Of a DNA stretch of 64,000 nucleotides, positions 16,846 through 25,158 are shown in pieces; the first letter of the stretch is position 1; every line of letters starts with the position of its first letter. The notes beneath the pieces are model-generated. The model was not told where the DNA came from. It saw only the letters and a list, made by a program, of their open reading frames with translations, and did no database searches. Origin of the DNA: Nocardioides mesophilus (lineage in GTDB: Bacteria; Actinomycetota; Actinomycetes; Propionibacteriales; Nocardioidaceae); assembly GCF_014395785.1 (NCBI RefSeq), contig NZ_CP060713.1:1268501-1332500 (forward strand), written 5' to 3'. The translations under genes were made by a program, and so were the position numbers.

Positions 16846-16860
16846 CGGAATGGAGGACCG

Positions 16861-17910
16861 ATGTACAGCAAAGACGGCGAGGACTACTTCATCGTCGACG
16901 CCCACGTGGCTCTGTGGGACGCCCGGCCGGAGAACCAGCGCAACGTCCACGGCAAGCAGTTCATCGACTGCTTCTACGACTACCACCGCAACCTCAGCCC
17001 GGAGTCCGAGGTGTGGTCGTACGAGGACTACCTCTACCAGGGCGGCGAGCGGCTGATGCACGACCTGTTCGAGGTCGGGTACGTCGACCACGCGATCTTC
17101 CAGCCGGCTGCTCTCGGGGAGTTCTACCACCGGGGCTTCGGTCAGACCGAGGAGGCGTTCGCGCTCGCCGAGGAGCACCCGGACAAGCTGACCTACAACC
17201 ACAACTTCGACCCGCGCAACGGCGAGGAGGGGCTCGCCCAGTTCAAGCGGGACGCCGAGCGGTTCCACCTCAAGGGCGTGAAGCTCTACACCGCCGAGTG
17301 GCACGGCGAGTCCCGCGGCTACAAGCTCGACGACCCGTGGGCCTACCGCTACTTCGAGGCGGCGCAGGAGCTGGGCGTCAAGAACATCCACATCCATAAG
17401 GGCCCGACGATCCGGCCGCTGGACCGCGACGCGTTCGACGTCGCCGACGTGGACAAGGTCGCCACCGACTTCACCGAGCTCAACTTCGTGGTCGAGCACT
17501 GTGGCCTGCCCCGGCTGGAGGACTTCTGCTGGATCGCCACCCAGGAGCCCAACGTGCACGCGGGCCTGGCCGTGGCGATCCCGTTCATCCACACCCGGCC
17601 GCGCTACTTCGCGCAGATCATGGGCGAGCTCATGTACTGGATCGGTGAGGACCGGATCCAGTTCTCCTCCGACTACGCGCTGTGGACGCCCCGATGGCTG
17701 ATCGAGCGGTTCGTGGACTTCCAGATCCCGGAGGACATGACCGAGTACGCCCCGCTCACCCTCGAGCAGAAGAAGAAGGTCCTCGGCCTGAACGCCGCGG
17801 CGATGTACGACCTCGACGTGCCCGCGGAGCTGCGGCTTCCGGACGCCGAGGAGCCCGCGACCGGTCCCCGCCAGCCGGAGCGCGCCGACCTGGCCGGGGC
17901 CGAGCGATGA
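16861..17910 (+). CDS. Amidohydrolase of the prm/mim (propane/acetone monooxygenase) locus
   Basis: This is a TIM-barrel metal-dependent hydrolase of 349 residues, of the type that follows prmABCD/mimABCD in Rhodococcus and Mycobacterium. Family hallmarks are an early IVDAHV strand, GKQFIDCFYDYHRNL, GVKLYTAEWHGESRGYKLDD, HIHKGPTIRPLDRDAFDV, VVEHCGLPRLEDF and FSSDYALW (the metal/active-site aspartate). Its reaction is not settled; a role in maturing the diiron monooxygenase or in metabolising an intermediate has been considered for the family. GGAGG sits just upstream of the ATG. It opens a three-gene operon, with ATGA overlaps to the next gene. Confidence 0.88.
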   Translation: MYSKDGEDYFIVDAHVALWDARPENQRNVHGKQFIDCFYDYHRNLSPESEVWSYEDYLYQGGERLMHDLFEVGYVDHAIFQPAALGEFYHRGFGQTEEAFALAEEHPDKLTYNHNFDPRNGEEGLAQFKRDAERFHLKGVKLYTAEWHGESRGYKLDDPWAYRYFEAAQELGVKNIHIHKGPTIRPLDRDAFDVADVDKVATDFTELNFVVEHCGLPRLEDFCWIATQEPNVHAGLAVAIPFIHTRPRYFAQIMGELMYWIGEDRIQFSSDYALWTPRWLIERFVDFQIPEDMTEYAPLTLEQKKKVLGLNAAAMYDLDVPAELRLPDAEEPATGPRQPERADLAGAER

Positions 17911-18689
17911 CGCTCACCCCCACCCGTGACGGCGCGCGGCTGCTGGAGGCCGACGACGTACGGCGGGCGCTGGACGCGGTCCTGGACCCGGAGCTGGACG
18001 AGCCGATCACCGACCTCGGGTTCGTCCGCTCCGTCGACCTCGCCGCCGACGGGTCGGTGGAGGTGCACCTGCGGCTGCCGACGTCGTTCTGCTCGCCGAA
18101 CTTCGCCTACCTGATGGTCTCCGACGCCAAGGACGCCCTGACCGCGATCACGGCCGGCCGGGTCGTGGTGGAGCTCGACGACCACCACGACTCCGAGATC
18201 ATCAACCGCGGGCTGGCCGCCGACGCCGGCTACAAGGGCACCTTCGGCGGGGAGGCCGAGCGTGACCTGGAGGAGCTCCGGGCGACGTTCCGCCGCAAGG
18301 CGCACACCGCGGCGATGGAGCGGTGCCTGACCGGGCTGCTCCGGGCCCAGCCCGACCTCGCCGAGGCCGCGCTGGGCACCGTGACGATGGGTGAGCTGCC
18401 GGCCGGCGCGCTCACCGAGGCGCTGCGCCGGCGGCGTACCGCCCTGGGGCTGCCCGACACCCCCGACGCGCTGGTGCTCGTCGACGAGCACGGCGCCGGC
18501 TACCCGCCCGAGGAGGTGCCGCTGCGGCTGCGGCGGGCCCGGTCCACCCGGATCTCGATCGACGGCAACGCGCACTTCTGCCGCGGCCTGCTGCGCACCC
18601 GCTACCCGGGCTCCGGCGCCGACCAGAGCGACCGGCCCGAGCCCACCTTCATCCCGCTGACCGACCTCTCCCACCAGGAGGACAGATGA
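17907..18689 (+). CDS. DUF59/MIP18-type iron-sulfur assembly protein of the prm/mim locus
   Basis: The 260-residue protein has an N-terminal DUF59 (MIP18/PaaD-like) domain, seen as DVRRALDAVLDPELDEPITDLGFVRSV and VHLRLPTSFCSPNFAYLM; this domain delivers Fe-S clusters or iron. A long C-terminal extension (~120-260) is specific to the copies in monooxygenase loci. It has a conserved FCRGLLRTRYPG near the end. The stop of the amidohydrolase overlaps its ATG, and its own stop overlaps the alcohol dehydrogenase ATG. It probably helps metallate the diiron hydroxylase, which is not encoded here. Confidence 0.85.
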   Translation: MTLTPTRDGARLLEADDVRRALDAVLDPELDEPITDLGFVRSVDLAADGSVEVHLRLPTSFCSPNFAYLMVSDAKDALTAITAGRVVVELDDHHDSEIINRGLAADAGYKGTFGGEAERDLEELRATFRRKAHTAAMERCLTGLLRAQPDLAEAALGTVTMGELPAGALTEALRRRRTALGLPDTPDALVLVDEHGAGYPPEEVPLRLRRARSTRISIDGNAHFCRGLLRTRYPGSGADQSDRPEPTFIPLTDLSHQEDR

Positions 18690-19726
18690 GTTCCGAGACG
18701 ATGCGTGCCGTCCAGGTGGTCGGCTACCACCAGAACCTGGAGCTGACCGAGCTGCCGGTGCCGGAGCCGGCCGGGCCGTTCGACGTGATCGTGAAGATCG
18801 GCGGCGCCGGGGTGTGCCGCACCGACCTGCACATCCTCGAGGGCCAGTGGGCCGAGAAGAGCGGCGTCGCGCTGCCCTACACGATCGGCCACGAGAACGC
18901 CGGCTGGGTGCACGCGGTCGGCAGCGCGGTCACCAACGTCGCCGTCGGCGACAAGGTGATCGTGCACCCGCTGGTCACCTGCGGGCTGTGCCGCGCCTGC
19001 CGGGCCGGCGACGACGTGCACTGCACGAACAGCGCGTTCCCCGGCATCGACACCGATGGCGGGTACGCCGAGTACCTCCGCACGTCGGCGCGCAGCGTCG
19101 TCCGGATCGACGACTCGCTGGAGCCGGCCGACGTCGCGGCGCTCGCCGACGCCGGGCTCACCGCCTACCACGCGGCCGCCAAGGCGGCGCGGCGGCTGCG
19201 GCCCGGGGACCGGTGCGTCGTGATCGGCGCCGGCGGGCTGGGACACATCGGGATCCAGGTGCTCAAGGCGATCACCGCCGCGGAGATCCTCGTGGTCGAC
19301 CGGAACCCGGACGCGCTGAAGCTGGCCCTGGAGATCGGCGCGGACCACGGGGTCGTCGCCGGCGGCGACCAGGTCACCGAGGTGCTCGACCTGACCGGCG
19401 GGGACGGTGCCGAGGTGGTCATCGACTTCGTCGGCGAGGGCGGCGCCACACGCGACGGGATCGCGATGCTCAAGCGTGCCGGCGACTACCACGTGGTCGG
19501 CTACGGCGAGAACATCGACGTCCCGACGATCGACGTGATCTCGACCGAGATCAACTTCATCGGCAACCTGGTCGGCTCCTACACCGACCTGGTCGAGCTG
19601 ATGGTGCTGGCGGCGCGGGGCGACGTACGGCTGCACACCGCGAAGTACCCGCTCGCGGACTTCCAGAAGGCGATCGACGACCTGGACGCGGGCCGGATCC
19701 GGGGCCGGGCGATCCTCACGCCCTGA
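18686..19726 (+). CDS. Zinc-dependent NAD(P) alcohol dehydrogenase (prm/mim locus)
   Basis: This medium-chain dehydrogenase of 346 residues would oxidise the secondary or primary alcohol made by an alkane monooxygenase. Catalytic zinc ligands fall in VCRTDLH and GHENAG; the structural zinc site is CGLCRACRAGDDVHC; the nucleotide-binding GAGGLGHIG lies near residue 180. It is the last gene of the amidohydrolase-DUF59-ADH unit, overlaps the previous gene by 4 bp, and is followed by a strong terminator. Gene order matches that downstream of propane monooxygenase. The alcohol used cannot be stated. Confidence 0.9.
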   Translation: MSSETMRAVQVVGYHQNLELTELPVPEPAGPFDVIVKIGGAGVCRTDLHILEGQWAEKSGVALPYTIGHENAGWVHAVGSAVTNVAVGDKVIVHPLVTCGLCRACRAGDDVHCTNSAFPGIDTDGGYAEYLRTSARSVVRIDDSLEPADVAALADAGLTAYHAAAKAARRLRPGDRCVVIGAGGLGHIGIQVLKAITAAEILVVDRNPDALKLALEIGADHGVVAGGDQVTEVLDLTGGDGAEVVIDFVGEGGATRDGIAMLKRAGDYHVVGYGENIDVPTIDVISTEINFIGNLVGSYTDLVELMVLAARGDVRLHTAKYPLADFQKAIDDLDAGRIRGRAILTP

Positions 19727-19743
19727 GCGGGCGGACGAGCGGC

Positions 19744-19781
19744 GGCGGCCGGGGGCCGGGGAGGGGAGGCCCCCGGCCGCC
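19744..19781 (+). terminator. Perfect 14-bp GC hairpin after the alcohol dehydrogenase gene
   Basis: GGCGGCCGGGGGCC (19744-19757) pairs fully with GGCCCCCGGCCGCC (19768-19781) around a 10-base purine loop, 18 bp after the dehydrogenase stop codon. There is no U tract. It separates the prm/mim-like operon from the downstream oxidoreductase gene. Confidence 0.8.
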
Positions 19782-19820
19782 GGGGGGAAGAGATCGGGGT
19801 CCCGGCGTTGTTCCCGCCTC

Positions 19821-20840
19821 GTGAAGAACATCGGGTTCCTGTCCTTCGGCCACTGGTCGCCGTCACCGCACTCGAAGACCCGCTCGGCCTCCGACGCGCT
19901 GCTGCAGTCGATCGAGCTCGCGGTCGCCGCCGAGGAGCTCGGCGCGGACGGGGCGTACTTCCGGGTGCACCACTTCGCGCGCCAACTGGCCTCGCCGTTC
20001 CCGCTGCTCGCCGCGGTCGGCGCGCGGACCAGCCGGATCGAGATCGGCACCGGCGTGATCGACATGCGCTACGAGAACCCGCTGTACATGGCCGAGGACG
20101 CCGGGGCCGCGGACCTGATCGCCGGCGGCCGGCTGCAGCTCGGCATCAGCCGGGGGTCACCGGAGCAGGTCATCGACGGGTTCCGCTACTTCGGGCACGT
20201 GCCGGCGGAGGGGACCGACCACGCCGACCTGGCCCGTGAGCACACCCGGGTGCTGCTCGAGGTGCTGCGCGGCGAGGGGTTCGCCGAGCCGAACCCACGA
20301 CCGATGTTCCCCAACCCGCCCGGCCTGCTGCGGATCGAGCCGCACTCCCCCGGGCTGCGCGAGCGGATCTGGTGGGGCGCCGGGACCCGGCGTACCGCGG
20401 AGTGGACCGCCGAGCAGGGCATGAACCTGATGAGCTCGACGCTGCTCACCGAGGACACCGGCGTCCCGTTCCACCAGCTCCAGGCCGAGCAGATCCAGCG
20501 GTTCCGCGACGCGTGGAAGGCGGCCGGCCATCCTCGCGAGCCGCGGGTCTCGGTCAGCCGCAGCATCTTCCCGGTGGTCAACGACCTGGACCGGGCGTAC
20601 TTCGGCCACGAGGCCGGCGGCCAGGACCAGGTCGGCCAGCTCGAGGGCGGCCGGGCCCGGTTCGGCAAGACGTACGCCGGTGAGCCGGAGCAGCTGGTCA
20701 AGGAGCTGGCCGAGGACGAGGCGGTCGCCGCGGCCGACACGCTGCTGCTGACCGTGCCGAACCAGCTCGGCGTCGACTACAACGCGCACGTCCTCGACGC
20801 GGTCCTGAGCGACCTCGCCCCCGCCCTCGGCTGGCGCTGA
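19821..20840 (+). CDS. Luciferase-like (LLM class) flavin-dependent oxidoreductase
   Basis: The 339-residue protein has the TIM-barrel fold of flavin (FMN or F420) luciferase-like monooxygenases. It opens with MKNIGFLSFGHWSPSPHS and contains the conserved GADGAYFRVHHFARQLASPF, then IEIGTGVIDMRYENPLYMAEDAGAAD and ISRGSPEQVIDGF. GTG at 19821 gives the family's usual N-terminus but has no good ribosome-binding site. The terminator just upstream separates it from the dehydrogenase operon, so shared function with the prm/mim-like genes is possible but not shown. The substrate is unknown. Confidence 0.85.
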   Translation: MKNIGFLSFGHWSPSPHSKTRSASDALLQSIELAVAAEELGADGAYFRVHHFARQLASPFPLLAAVGARTSRIEIGTGVIDMRYENPLYMAEDAGAADLIAGGRLQLGISRGSPEQVIDGFRYFGHVPAEGTDHADLAREHTRVLLEVLRGEGFAEPNPRPMFPNPPGLLRIEPHSPGLRERIWWGAGTRRTAEWTAEQGMNLMSSTLLTEDTGVPFHQLQAEQIQRFRDAWKAAGHPREPRVSVSRSIFPVVNDLDRAYFGHEAGGQDQVGQLEGGRARFGKTYAGEPEQLVKELAEDEAVAAADTLLLTVPNQLGVDYNAHVLDAVLSDLAPALGWR

Positions 20841-21046
20841 GCGACCTCGGCCGTTCTCCGGCAGGCGGAAGGCACGCGTCCCCGGCACGCGACCGATGCG
20901 GGCGCCCGGCCGAGCGCGGTGGTGCCTGCCGGCTCCCGTCGAGCGGCCGACCTGCGTAGGTTGGTCCCCCACGTCGCCGCGCCGGCGGTCGTGGCCCCGG
21001 CAGGCCTGCCGTGACGCCGCCCACCGTGCGGTCGAAGGAGTGCGTT

Positions 21047-21439
21047 GTGGACATGCGACTCGAGCTGGTGCCGCTGGTCTCGACCGACGTCGAGCGCAGC
21101 AAGGCGTTCTACGCCGACCGGGTCGGCTTCCACGTCGACCACGACGTGGAGCCGGGCATCGGCATGCGCGTCGTCCAGCTCACCCCGCCCGGATCGGCCT
21201 GCTCGGTCGTGTTCGGGGTCGGCATCAGCGAGCCCGACGCGGCTCCGGTGCGCGGCCTGCACCTGGTGGTCGACGACGTCGAGCTCACCCGCGAGGCGCT
21301 GATCCACAACGGGGTCGAGGTCTCGGAGGTCAGCGACATGGGCGGCGGCGTGCGCTACGCCTACTTCAGCGACCCCGACGGCAACTCCTGGGCGCTGCAG
21401 CAGATCTCCCAGGAGGTCGACCTGCCCGTGGAGAGCTGA
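21047..21439 (+). CDS. VOC (glyoxalase/bleomycin-resistance) family protein
   Basis: The 130-residue protein has two beta-alpha-beta-beta-beta modules of the vicinal oxygen chelate fold. It begins LVPLVSTDVERSKAFYADRVGF and ends with YFSDPDGNSWALQQI, the usual closing strand. GTG at 21047 was chosen because AAGGAG lies 7 bp upstream; an in-frame GTG at 21011 would add 12 residues outside the domain. It is monocistronic. The DPDGN motif is typical, but the metal ligands are not complete enough to name a reaction. Confidence 0.85.
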   Translation: MDMRLELVPLVSTDVERSKAFYADRVGFHVDHDVEPGIGMRVVQLTPPGSACSVVFGVGISEPDAAPVRGLHLVVDDVELTREALIHNGVEVSEVSDMGGGVRYAYFSDPDGNSWALQQISQEVDLPVES

Positions 21440-21502
21440 GCCCGGAGCACCGGCAGGTCGCCACCAGGCCGCAGGGCCAGACGGCGAGGTCAGGATGCGG
21501 GG

Positions 21503-23308
21503 TCAGGCGGTCGGGACCCGCACGGCTGGGCGGGCGCTGACCTCGCGCAGCGCCAGGGCGGCCTGGACGAGCGCCGCGTGGGTGAGCGCCTGCGGGAAGT
21601 TGCCCAGGTGCTCACCGGTCGCGGGGTCCATCTCCTCGGCGTACAACCCGAGCCCGGTGGCGCGGCGCCACAGCTCCTCGAACAGCTCGACGGCCTCGGC
21701 CCGGCGCCCGGTCCCGGCGAGCGCCTGCACCAGCCAGAACGAGCAGGGCAGGAACGCCCCCTCCGTCCCGGGCAGCCCGTCGTGCCCGGGCGGGTAGCGG
21801 TACAGCAGCGGCCCGCCGGCGCCGAGCTCGCGACGGATCGCATCGACCGTCCCGCTGACCCGGTCCGAGCCGGGCGGGTCCAGCCCGGTGAGCGGCAGCA
21901 CCAGCAGCGCCGCGTCGAGGTCCCTCGACCCGTAGGTGCGGGTGTAGGTGCCCGCGTCGGCGTCGAAGCCGCGCTCCCTCAGCTCGGCGCCGAGCGCCTC
22001 CCGGGCCGCCTCCCACCGGCGCCGCTGCCGGGCTGGGAGCCGGTGGCTGCGCGCGATCCGGAGCGCGCGGTCCAGCGCCGTCCAGGCCATCAGCTTGGAG
22101 TGCACGTGGTGGGCCTCGTCGCCGCGGACCTCCCAGATCCCGGCGTCCGGCTCGGGCCAGCGCCGGACGACCTCGTCGGTGAAGCCGCGGACCGCCCGCC
22201 AGGTCTCGGGGTAGAGCGGGTGCCCGGACTGCACGAGCAGCCACGCGGCGTCGACCACCCAGCCGTAGCCGTCGAGCTGGTGCTGGTCGGCCGCCCCGTT
22301 GCCGACCTGGACCGGCACGCTCCCGGCGTAGCCGGGCCAGCCACGGAGCGTGCGTTCGGGCGCGGGCCGGCGGCCGTCCAGGGTGAGCAGCACCGGCAGC
22401 CGGGGCCGGTGCAGCCGGCTGGCGTGCAGCAGCCACCACAGGAAGCTCCGGGCCTCCTCGACCAGCCCGACGCCGAGGAACGCCCCGATCCCGAGGCTGG
22501 CGTCGCGGGGCCAGGCGAAGCGGTAGTCCCAGTTGCGGCTGCCGCCGGCCAGCTCGGGCAGCGAGGTGGTCGGCGCGGCCACTGGCGCACCGGACGGCGA
22601 GTAGGTGAGCAGCCGCAGGGTGAGCAGGCTGCGGACCACGGCCTCCCGGAACGGCAGGTCCGCCGCGATCCGGGCGCACCACGCCCGCCACCGGTCCTGG
22701 TCGGCGAGGAGCAGCGCCCAGGCGGCCGCGGGCGGCACCTGGATGATCGGCTCCCGGTGCGCGAGCGCGAGGACGAACGTCACTGGCCGGCCGGGGGTGA
22801 CGGTGACCGGCGTCCGGCCGCCGACCTCGACCGGCGCGGGCGCGTCGCAGCCCAGCGACAGCGCCAGCGCTCCCCAGCTGCACACCAGGGCGTCTCCCCG
22901 GCAGCTGGTCCGGGGCCGTCGGTGGTCCTCCCCGAGCCGCGGGTCGAGCTCGACGACGGCCTCGCAGACGCCGCCCTCGGCGGAGAGCCGCCGCACCAGC
23001 AGGGTCGCGGGCAGCATCCGGCCCGACACCTCCGCGACCATGCCCTCGGTCAGCGTCAGCCGGCCGCCCGGCGTCGCCCAGGTGGTCTCCAGGGTCGCGG
23101 TGCCCGGCAGGTAGCGGCGGCTCACGACCGGGGCCCCGGCGGCCGGGCCGAGCCGGAAGCTGCCCGCCTCGGCGCCGCCGACCAGCCGGCCGAACACCGG
23201 GTCGCCGTCGAAGCGGGGCGCGCACAGCCAGTCCACCGAGCCGTCGCCGGAGACCAGCGCGGCGGTCCTGGTGTCGCCGAGCAGGCCGTAGTCGGCGATC
23301 GGTCGCAT
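21503..23308 (-). CDS. Glycoside hydrolase family 15 protein (glucoamylase/trehalase-like)
   Basis: This is a 601-residue inverting alpha-glucosidase-type enzyme. The N-terminal beta-sandwich begins with PIADYGLLGDTRTAALVSGDG. The (alpha/alpha)6 catalytic domain carries WDYRFAWPRDAS, the general-acid region DAGIWEVRGDEAHHVHSKLM, and the general-base region YAEEMDPATGEHLGNFPQALTH. There is no signal peptide, so an intracellular substrate such as trehalose or glycogen-derived oligosaccharide is likely. ATG 1 bp after the stop of the membrane-protein gene indicates translational coupling. Confidence 0.92.
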   Translation of the reverse strand: MRPIADYGLLGDTRTAALVSGDGSVDWLCAPRFDGDPVFGRLVGGAEAGSFRLGPAAGAPVVSRRYLPGTATLETTWATPGGRLTLTEGMVAEVSGRMLPATLLVRRLSAEGGVCEAVVELDPRLGEDHRRPRTSCRGDALVCSWGALALSLGCDAPAPVEVGGRTPVTVTPGRPVTFVLALAHREPIIQVPPAAAWALLLADQDRWRAWCARIAADLPFREAVVRSLLTLRLLTYSPSGAPVAAPTTSLPELAGGSRNWDYRFAWPRDASLGIGAFLGVGLVEEARSFLWWLLHASRLHRPRLPVLLTLDGRRPAPERTLRGWPGYAGSVPVQVGNGAADQHQLDGYGWVVDAAWLLVQSGHPLYPETWRAVRGFTDEVVRRWPEPDAGIWEVRGDEAHHVHSKLMAWTALDRALRIARSHRLPARQRRRWEAAREALGAELRERGFDADAGTYTRTYGSRDLDAALLVLPLTGLDPPGSDRVSGTVDAIRRELGAGGPLLYRYPPGHDGLPGTEGAFLPCSFWLVQALAGTGRRAEAVELFEELWRRATGLGLYAEEMDPATGEHLGNFPQALTHAALVQAALALREVSARPAVRVPTA

Positions 23309-23309
23309 C

Positions 23310-23786
23310 TCAGCCCGCCCCGAGCAGCAGGCCGAGCACGACGCCGTAGACGACGTGGGCGAGCACGGTGACCGTCGGGGTCTGCACCCCGTAGTTGAGG
23401 GCGAGCAGGCCGGGCGGCTCGAGCACCGCGCTGCTGTCGGGCCCGGCCCGGTGCGAGGCCATCCGCGGATGCAGGCCGGGCAGCAGCGGCAGCAGCACCA
23501 GCAGCGCGACCGCGACGTGCAGCAGCCCGAGCAGGCCGCCCAGCCACCAGGTCGCCCGGCCGAGCAGCGCGAAGAAGGCGGCGTAGCCGAGCGCGAACAG
23601 CTGCCCGAACCCGAGGTGCAGGAAGAAGCCGGCGACCCGCGCCCGGTCCGGGTCCTCGGAGACCGCGGTGCCGAGCAGCAGCGGCAGGTCCATCCGGCTC
23701 AGCCCGGCCAGCTGGGCGCTGGTCATCACCGCGGTCAGCGCGGCGGTGGCCACCAGCCCGAAGACAGCCCAGCCGGCCCAGTCCAT
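23310..23786 (-). CDS. Membrane protein coupled to GH15 gene
   Basis: This is a 158-residue integral membrane protein with four membrane segments (roughly residues 5-25, 52-72, 80-102, 135-157). Its loops contain LSRMDLPLLLGTAVSEDPDRARVAGFFLH and HPRMASHRAGPDSSAVLEPPGL. The latter resembles a family of actinobacterial hypothetical membrane proteins without a named function. The stop codon is one base from the ATG of the GH15 gene, so it forms the first gene of that unit. Confidence 0.75.
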   Translation of the reverse strand: MDWAGWAVFGLVATAALTAVMTSAQLAGLSRMDLPLLLGTAVSEDPDRARVAGFFLHLGFGQLFALGYAAFFALLGRATWWLGGLLGLLHVAVALLVLLPLLPGLHPRMASHRAGPDSSAVLEPPGLLALNYGVQTPTVTVLAHVVYGVVLGLLLGAG

Positions 23787-23816
23787 GTCAGCCTCCGGCG
23801 ACTCTCCGCGCGCCGT

Positions 23817-24602
23817 TCACGACACGGCCTCGCGTCGGGAGACCTTCACGCAGCAGAACCCGGGCTGCGGCGCGAGCTCCGCGCCGACCCCGCCGGCGTC
23901 CAGACCCTCGATCACCCCGTCGATCAGGGCGAGGTTCATCCCGCAGACCAGCTCGGTGTGCTCGGTGGCAAGCCGGTCGAAGGGGCAGTTGGCCAGGCAG
24001 ACCTCGTCGTCGGCGGTGCGCGGCTCGTAGCCGTGACGGCTGAGCACGTCCGCCGTACGCCCCAGGTCGTCGCCGCCGCGCCCCGCGTCCTCCGCGCTGT
24101 GGCGCCCGCCGGCTTCCGCGCCGCCCTGGTACGCCGGCGCGCCCGGCGCGCCCGCTCGCTCGGCGCCCGCCTCCTCGACGTACGCCGCGGCGATCCGCCG
24201 CCCCTGCTCCGCGGCGGTCACCCGGACCGCCTCCTGCACCGGGACGCCGTCCCGGACCGACCGGTCGATCGCGGCGGCCAGCACGTCGCCGGCGAGGTCG
24301 TAGTGCCGCTCGGGCAGCGAGACCGAGAGCTGGCGCGCGGAGCGCCGGTAGAGCTTCGAGGGCCGGCCCGCGCCGGGACCGGTCCGCCCGGAGAGCCGGC
24401 GGAACTCGACGTCGAGCAGGCCCTCCTCGACCAGCCGGTCGAGGTGGAACTTCGCGGAGTGCACCGGCAGCTCGACCGCGGCCGCGGCCTGCTCGCGGCT
24501 CACCGCGTCGGGCTCGGAGGCGACGTAGAGGTACAGCGCGCGTCGCGCCGGCTCCACCAGCGCACCCACCCCGGCCACCTGCTCCGCGAGCTCCTCGGTC
24601 AC
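23817..24602 (-). CDS. SufR-like HTH regulator with Cys cluster
   Basis: The 261-residue protein has an ArsR/DeoR-like winged helix at the N-terminus (residues ~15-85, SREQAAAAVELPVHSAKFHLDRLVEEGLL). Its C-terminal region has cysteines spaced like an Fe-S ligand set: CLANCPF, then VCGMN, then FCCVKV at the end. The pattern is that of SufR-type regulators. The middle (~150-185) is a low-complexity Gly/Ala-rich linker not seen in short family members. A GTG start preceded by GAAGGAG is used. It is divergent from DoxX-folE, its likely target. Confidence 0.8.
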   Translation of the reverse strand: MTEELAEQVAGVGALVEPARRALYLYVASEPDAVSREQAAAAVELPVHSAKFHLDRLVEEGLLDVEFRRLSGRTGPGAGRPSKLYRRSARQLSVSLPERHYDLAGDVLAAAIDRSVRDGVPVQEAVRVTAAEQGRRIAAAYVEEAGAERAGAPGAPAYQGGAEAGGRHSAEDAGRGGDDLGRTADVLSRHGYEPRTADDEVCLANCPFDRLATEHTELVCGMNLALIDGVIEGLDAGGVGAELAPQPGFCCVKVSRREAVS

Positions 24603-24696
24603 CGCACCGCTCCTTCTAAAAGACGAATCTATTGACGGAAGACTTCATAAGTTCTAACGTCCACACTATACACCTTTAGAGCCTGAGGAGGCCACC
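24603..24696. promoter_or_regulatory. AT-rich divergent promoter between SufR-like gene and doxX-folE
   Basis: This 94-bp stretch is much more AT-rich than its flanks. On the plus strand TTCATA and TATACA are 17 bp apart (24644-24649 and 24667-24672), a plausible promoter for doxX-folE. TTGACG lies at 24632. TCTAAA (24615) and the opposing TTTAGA (24675) flank the region symmetrically. A good AGGAGG precedes doxX. The exact operator is not defined. Confidence 0.5.
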
Positions 24697-25158
24697 ATGA
24701 GTCACACCCGCTTCTCCCCCGCCTCGCTCGCCCACCTCACCCACCCCGGCCACTCCCTCAACGGCGACGAGGGCGCCCGGCAGGCGTTCGTGCTGCTGCG
24801 CACCGTGTTCACCGTCGCGCCGATCCTGTTCGGCCTGGACAAGTTCTTCGGCCTGATGACCGACTGGGAGGCCTACCTCGCCCCGTGGATCAACGACCTC
24901 GTCCCGGGGACCGCGCACCAGGCCATGCTCGCGATCGGCGTGGTCGAGATCGTCGCCGGCGTCCTGGTGGCGCTGCGGCCGGCGATCGGCGGCTACGTGG
25001 TCGCGGCCTGGCTGCTCGGCATCATCGTGGACCTGGTCAGCACCGGCGAGTACTACGACATCGCGCTGCGCGACTTCGGCCTCCTCGTCGGCGCGCTCGC
25101 CCTGGCCCGGCTGGCCACGACGTACGACCGCCACGGCGTCGACCGGACCGCCCGATGA
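24697..25158 (+). CDS. DoxX-like membrane protein
   Basis: This is a 153-residue membrane protein with four membrane segments (about residues 30-48, 76-95, 98-116, 124-142). It has the DoxX-like FVLLRTVFTVAPILFGLDKFFGLMTDWEAYLAPWIND region followed by a GVVEIVAGVLVAL helix. Family members have been tied to respiratory or redox functions in the membrane; no cofactor motif is visible here. The stop codon overlaps the folE ATG (ATGA), so the two are one translational unit. Confidence 0.85.
   Translation: MSHTRFSPASLAHLTHPGHSLNGDEGARQAFVLLRTVFTVAPILFGLDKFFGLMTDWEAYLAPWINDLVPGTAHQAMLAIGVVEIVAGVLVALRPAIGGYVVAAWLLGIIVDLVSTGEYYDIALRDFGLLVGALALARLATTYDRHGVDRTAR

Noticed and set aside
15364-16860. N-terminal extension of the amidohydrolase frame
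   Set aside because: It is the antisense of the regulator gene; the ATG at 16861 with GGAGG starts the conserved amidohydrolase.
19821-20840. LLM oxidoreductase as part of the prm/mim-like operon
   Set aside because: A strong 14-bp terminator and 94 bp separate it from the dehydrogenase gene; no overlap or shared start signal exists.
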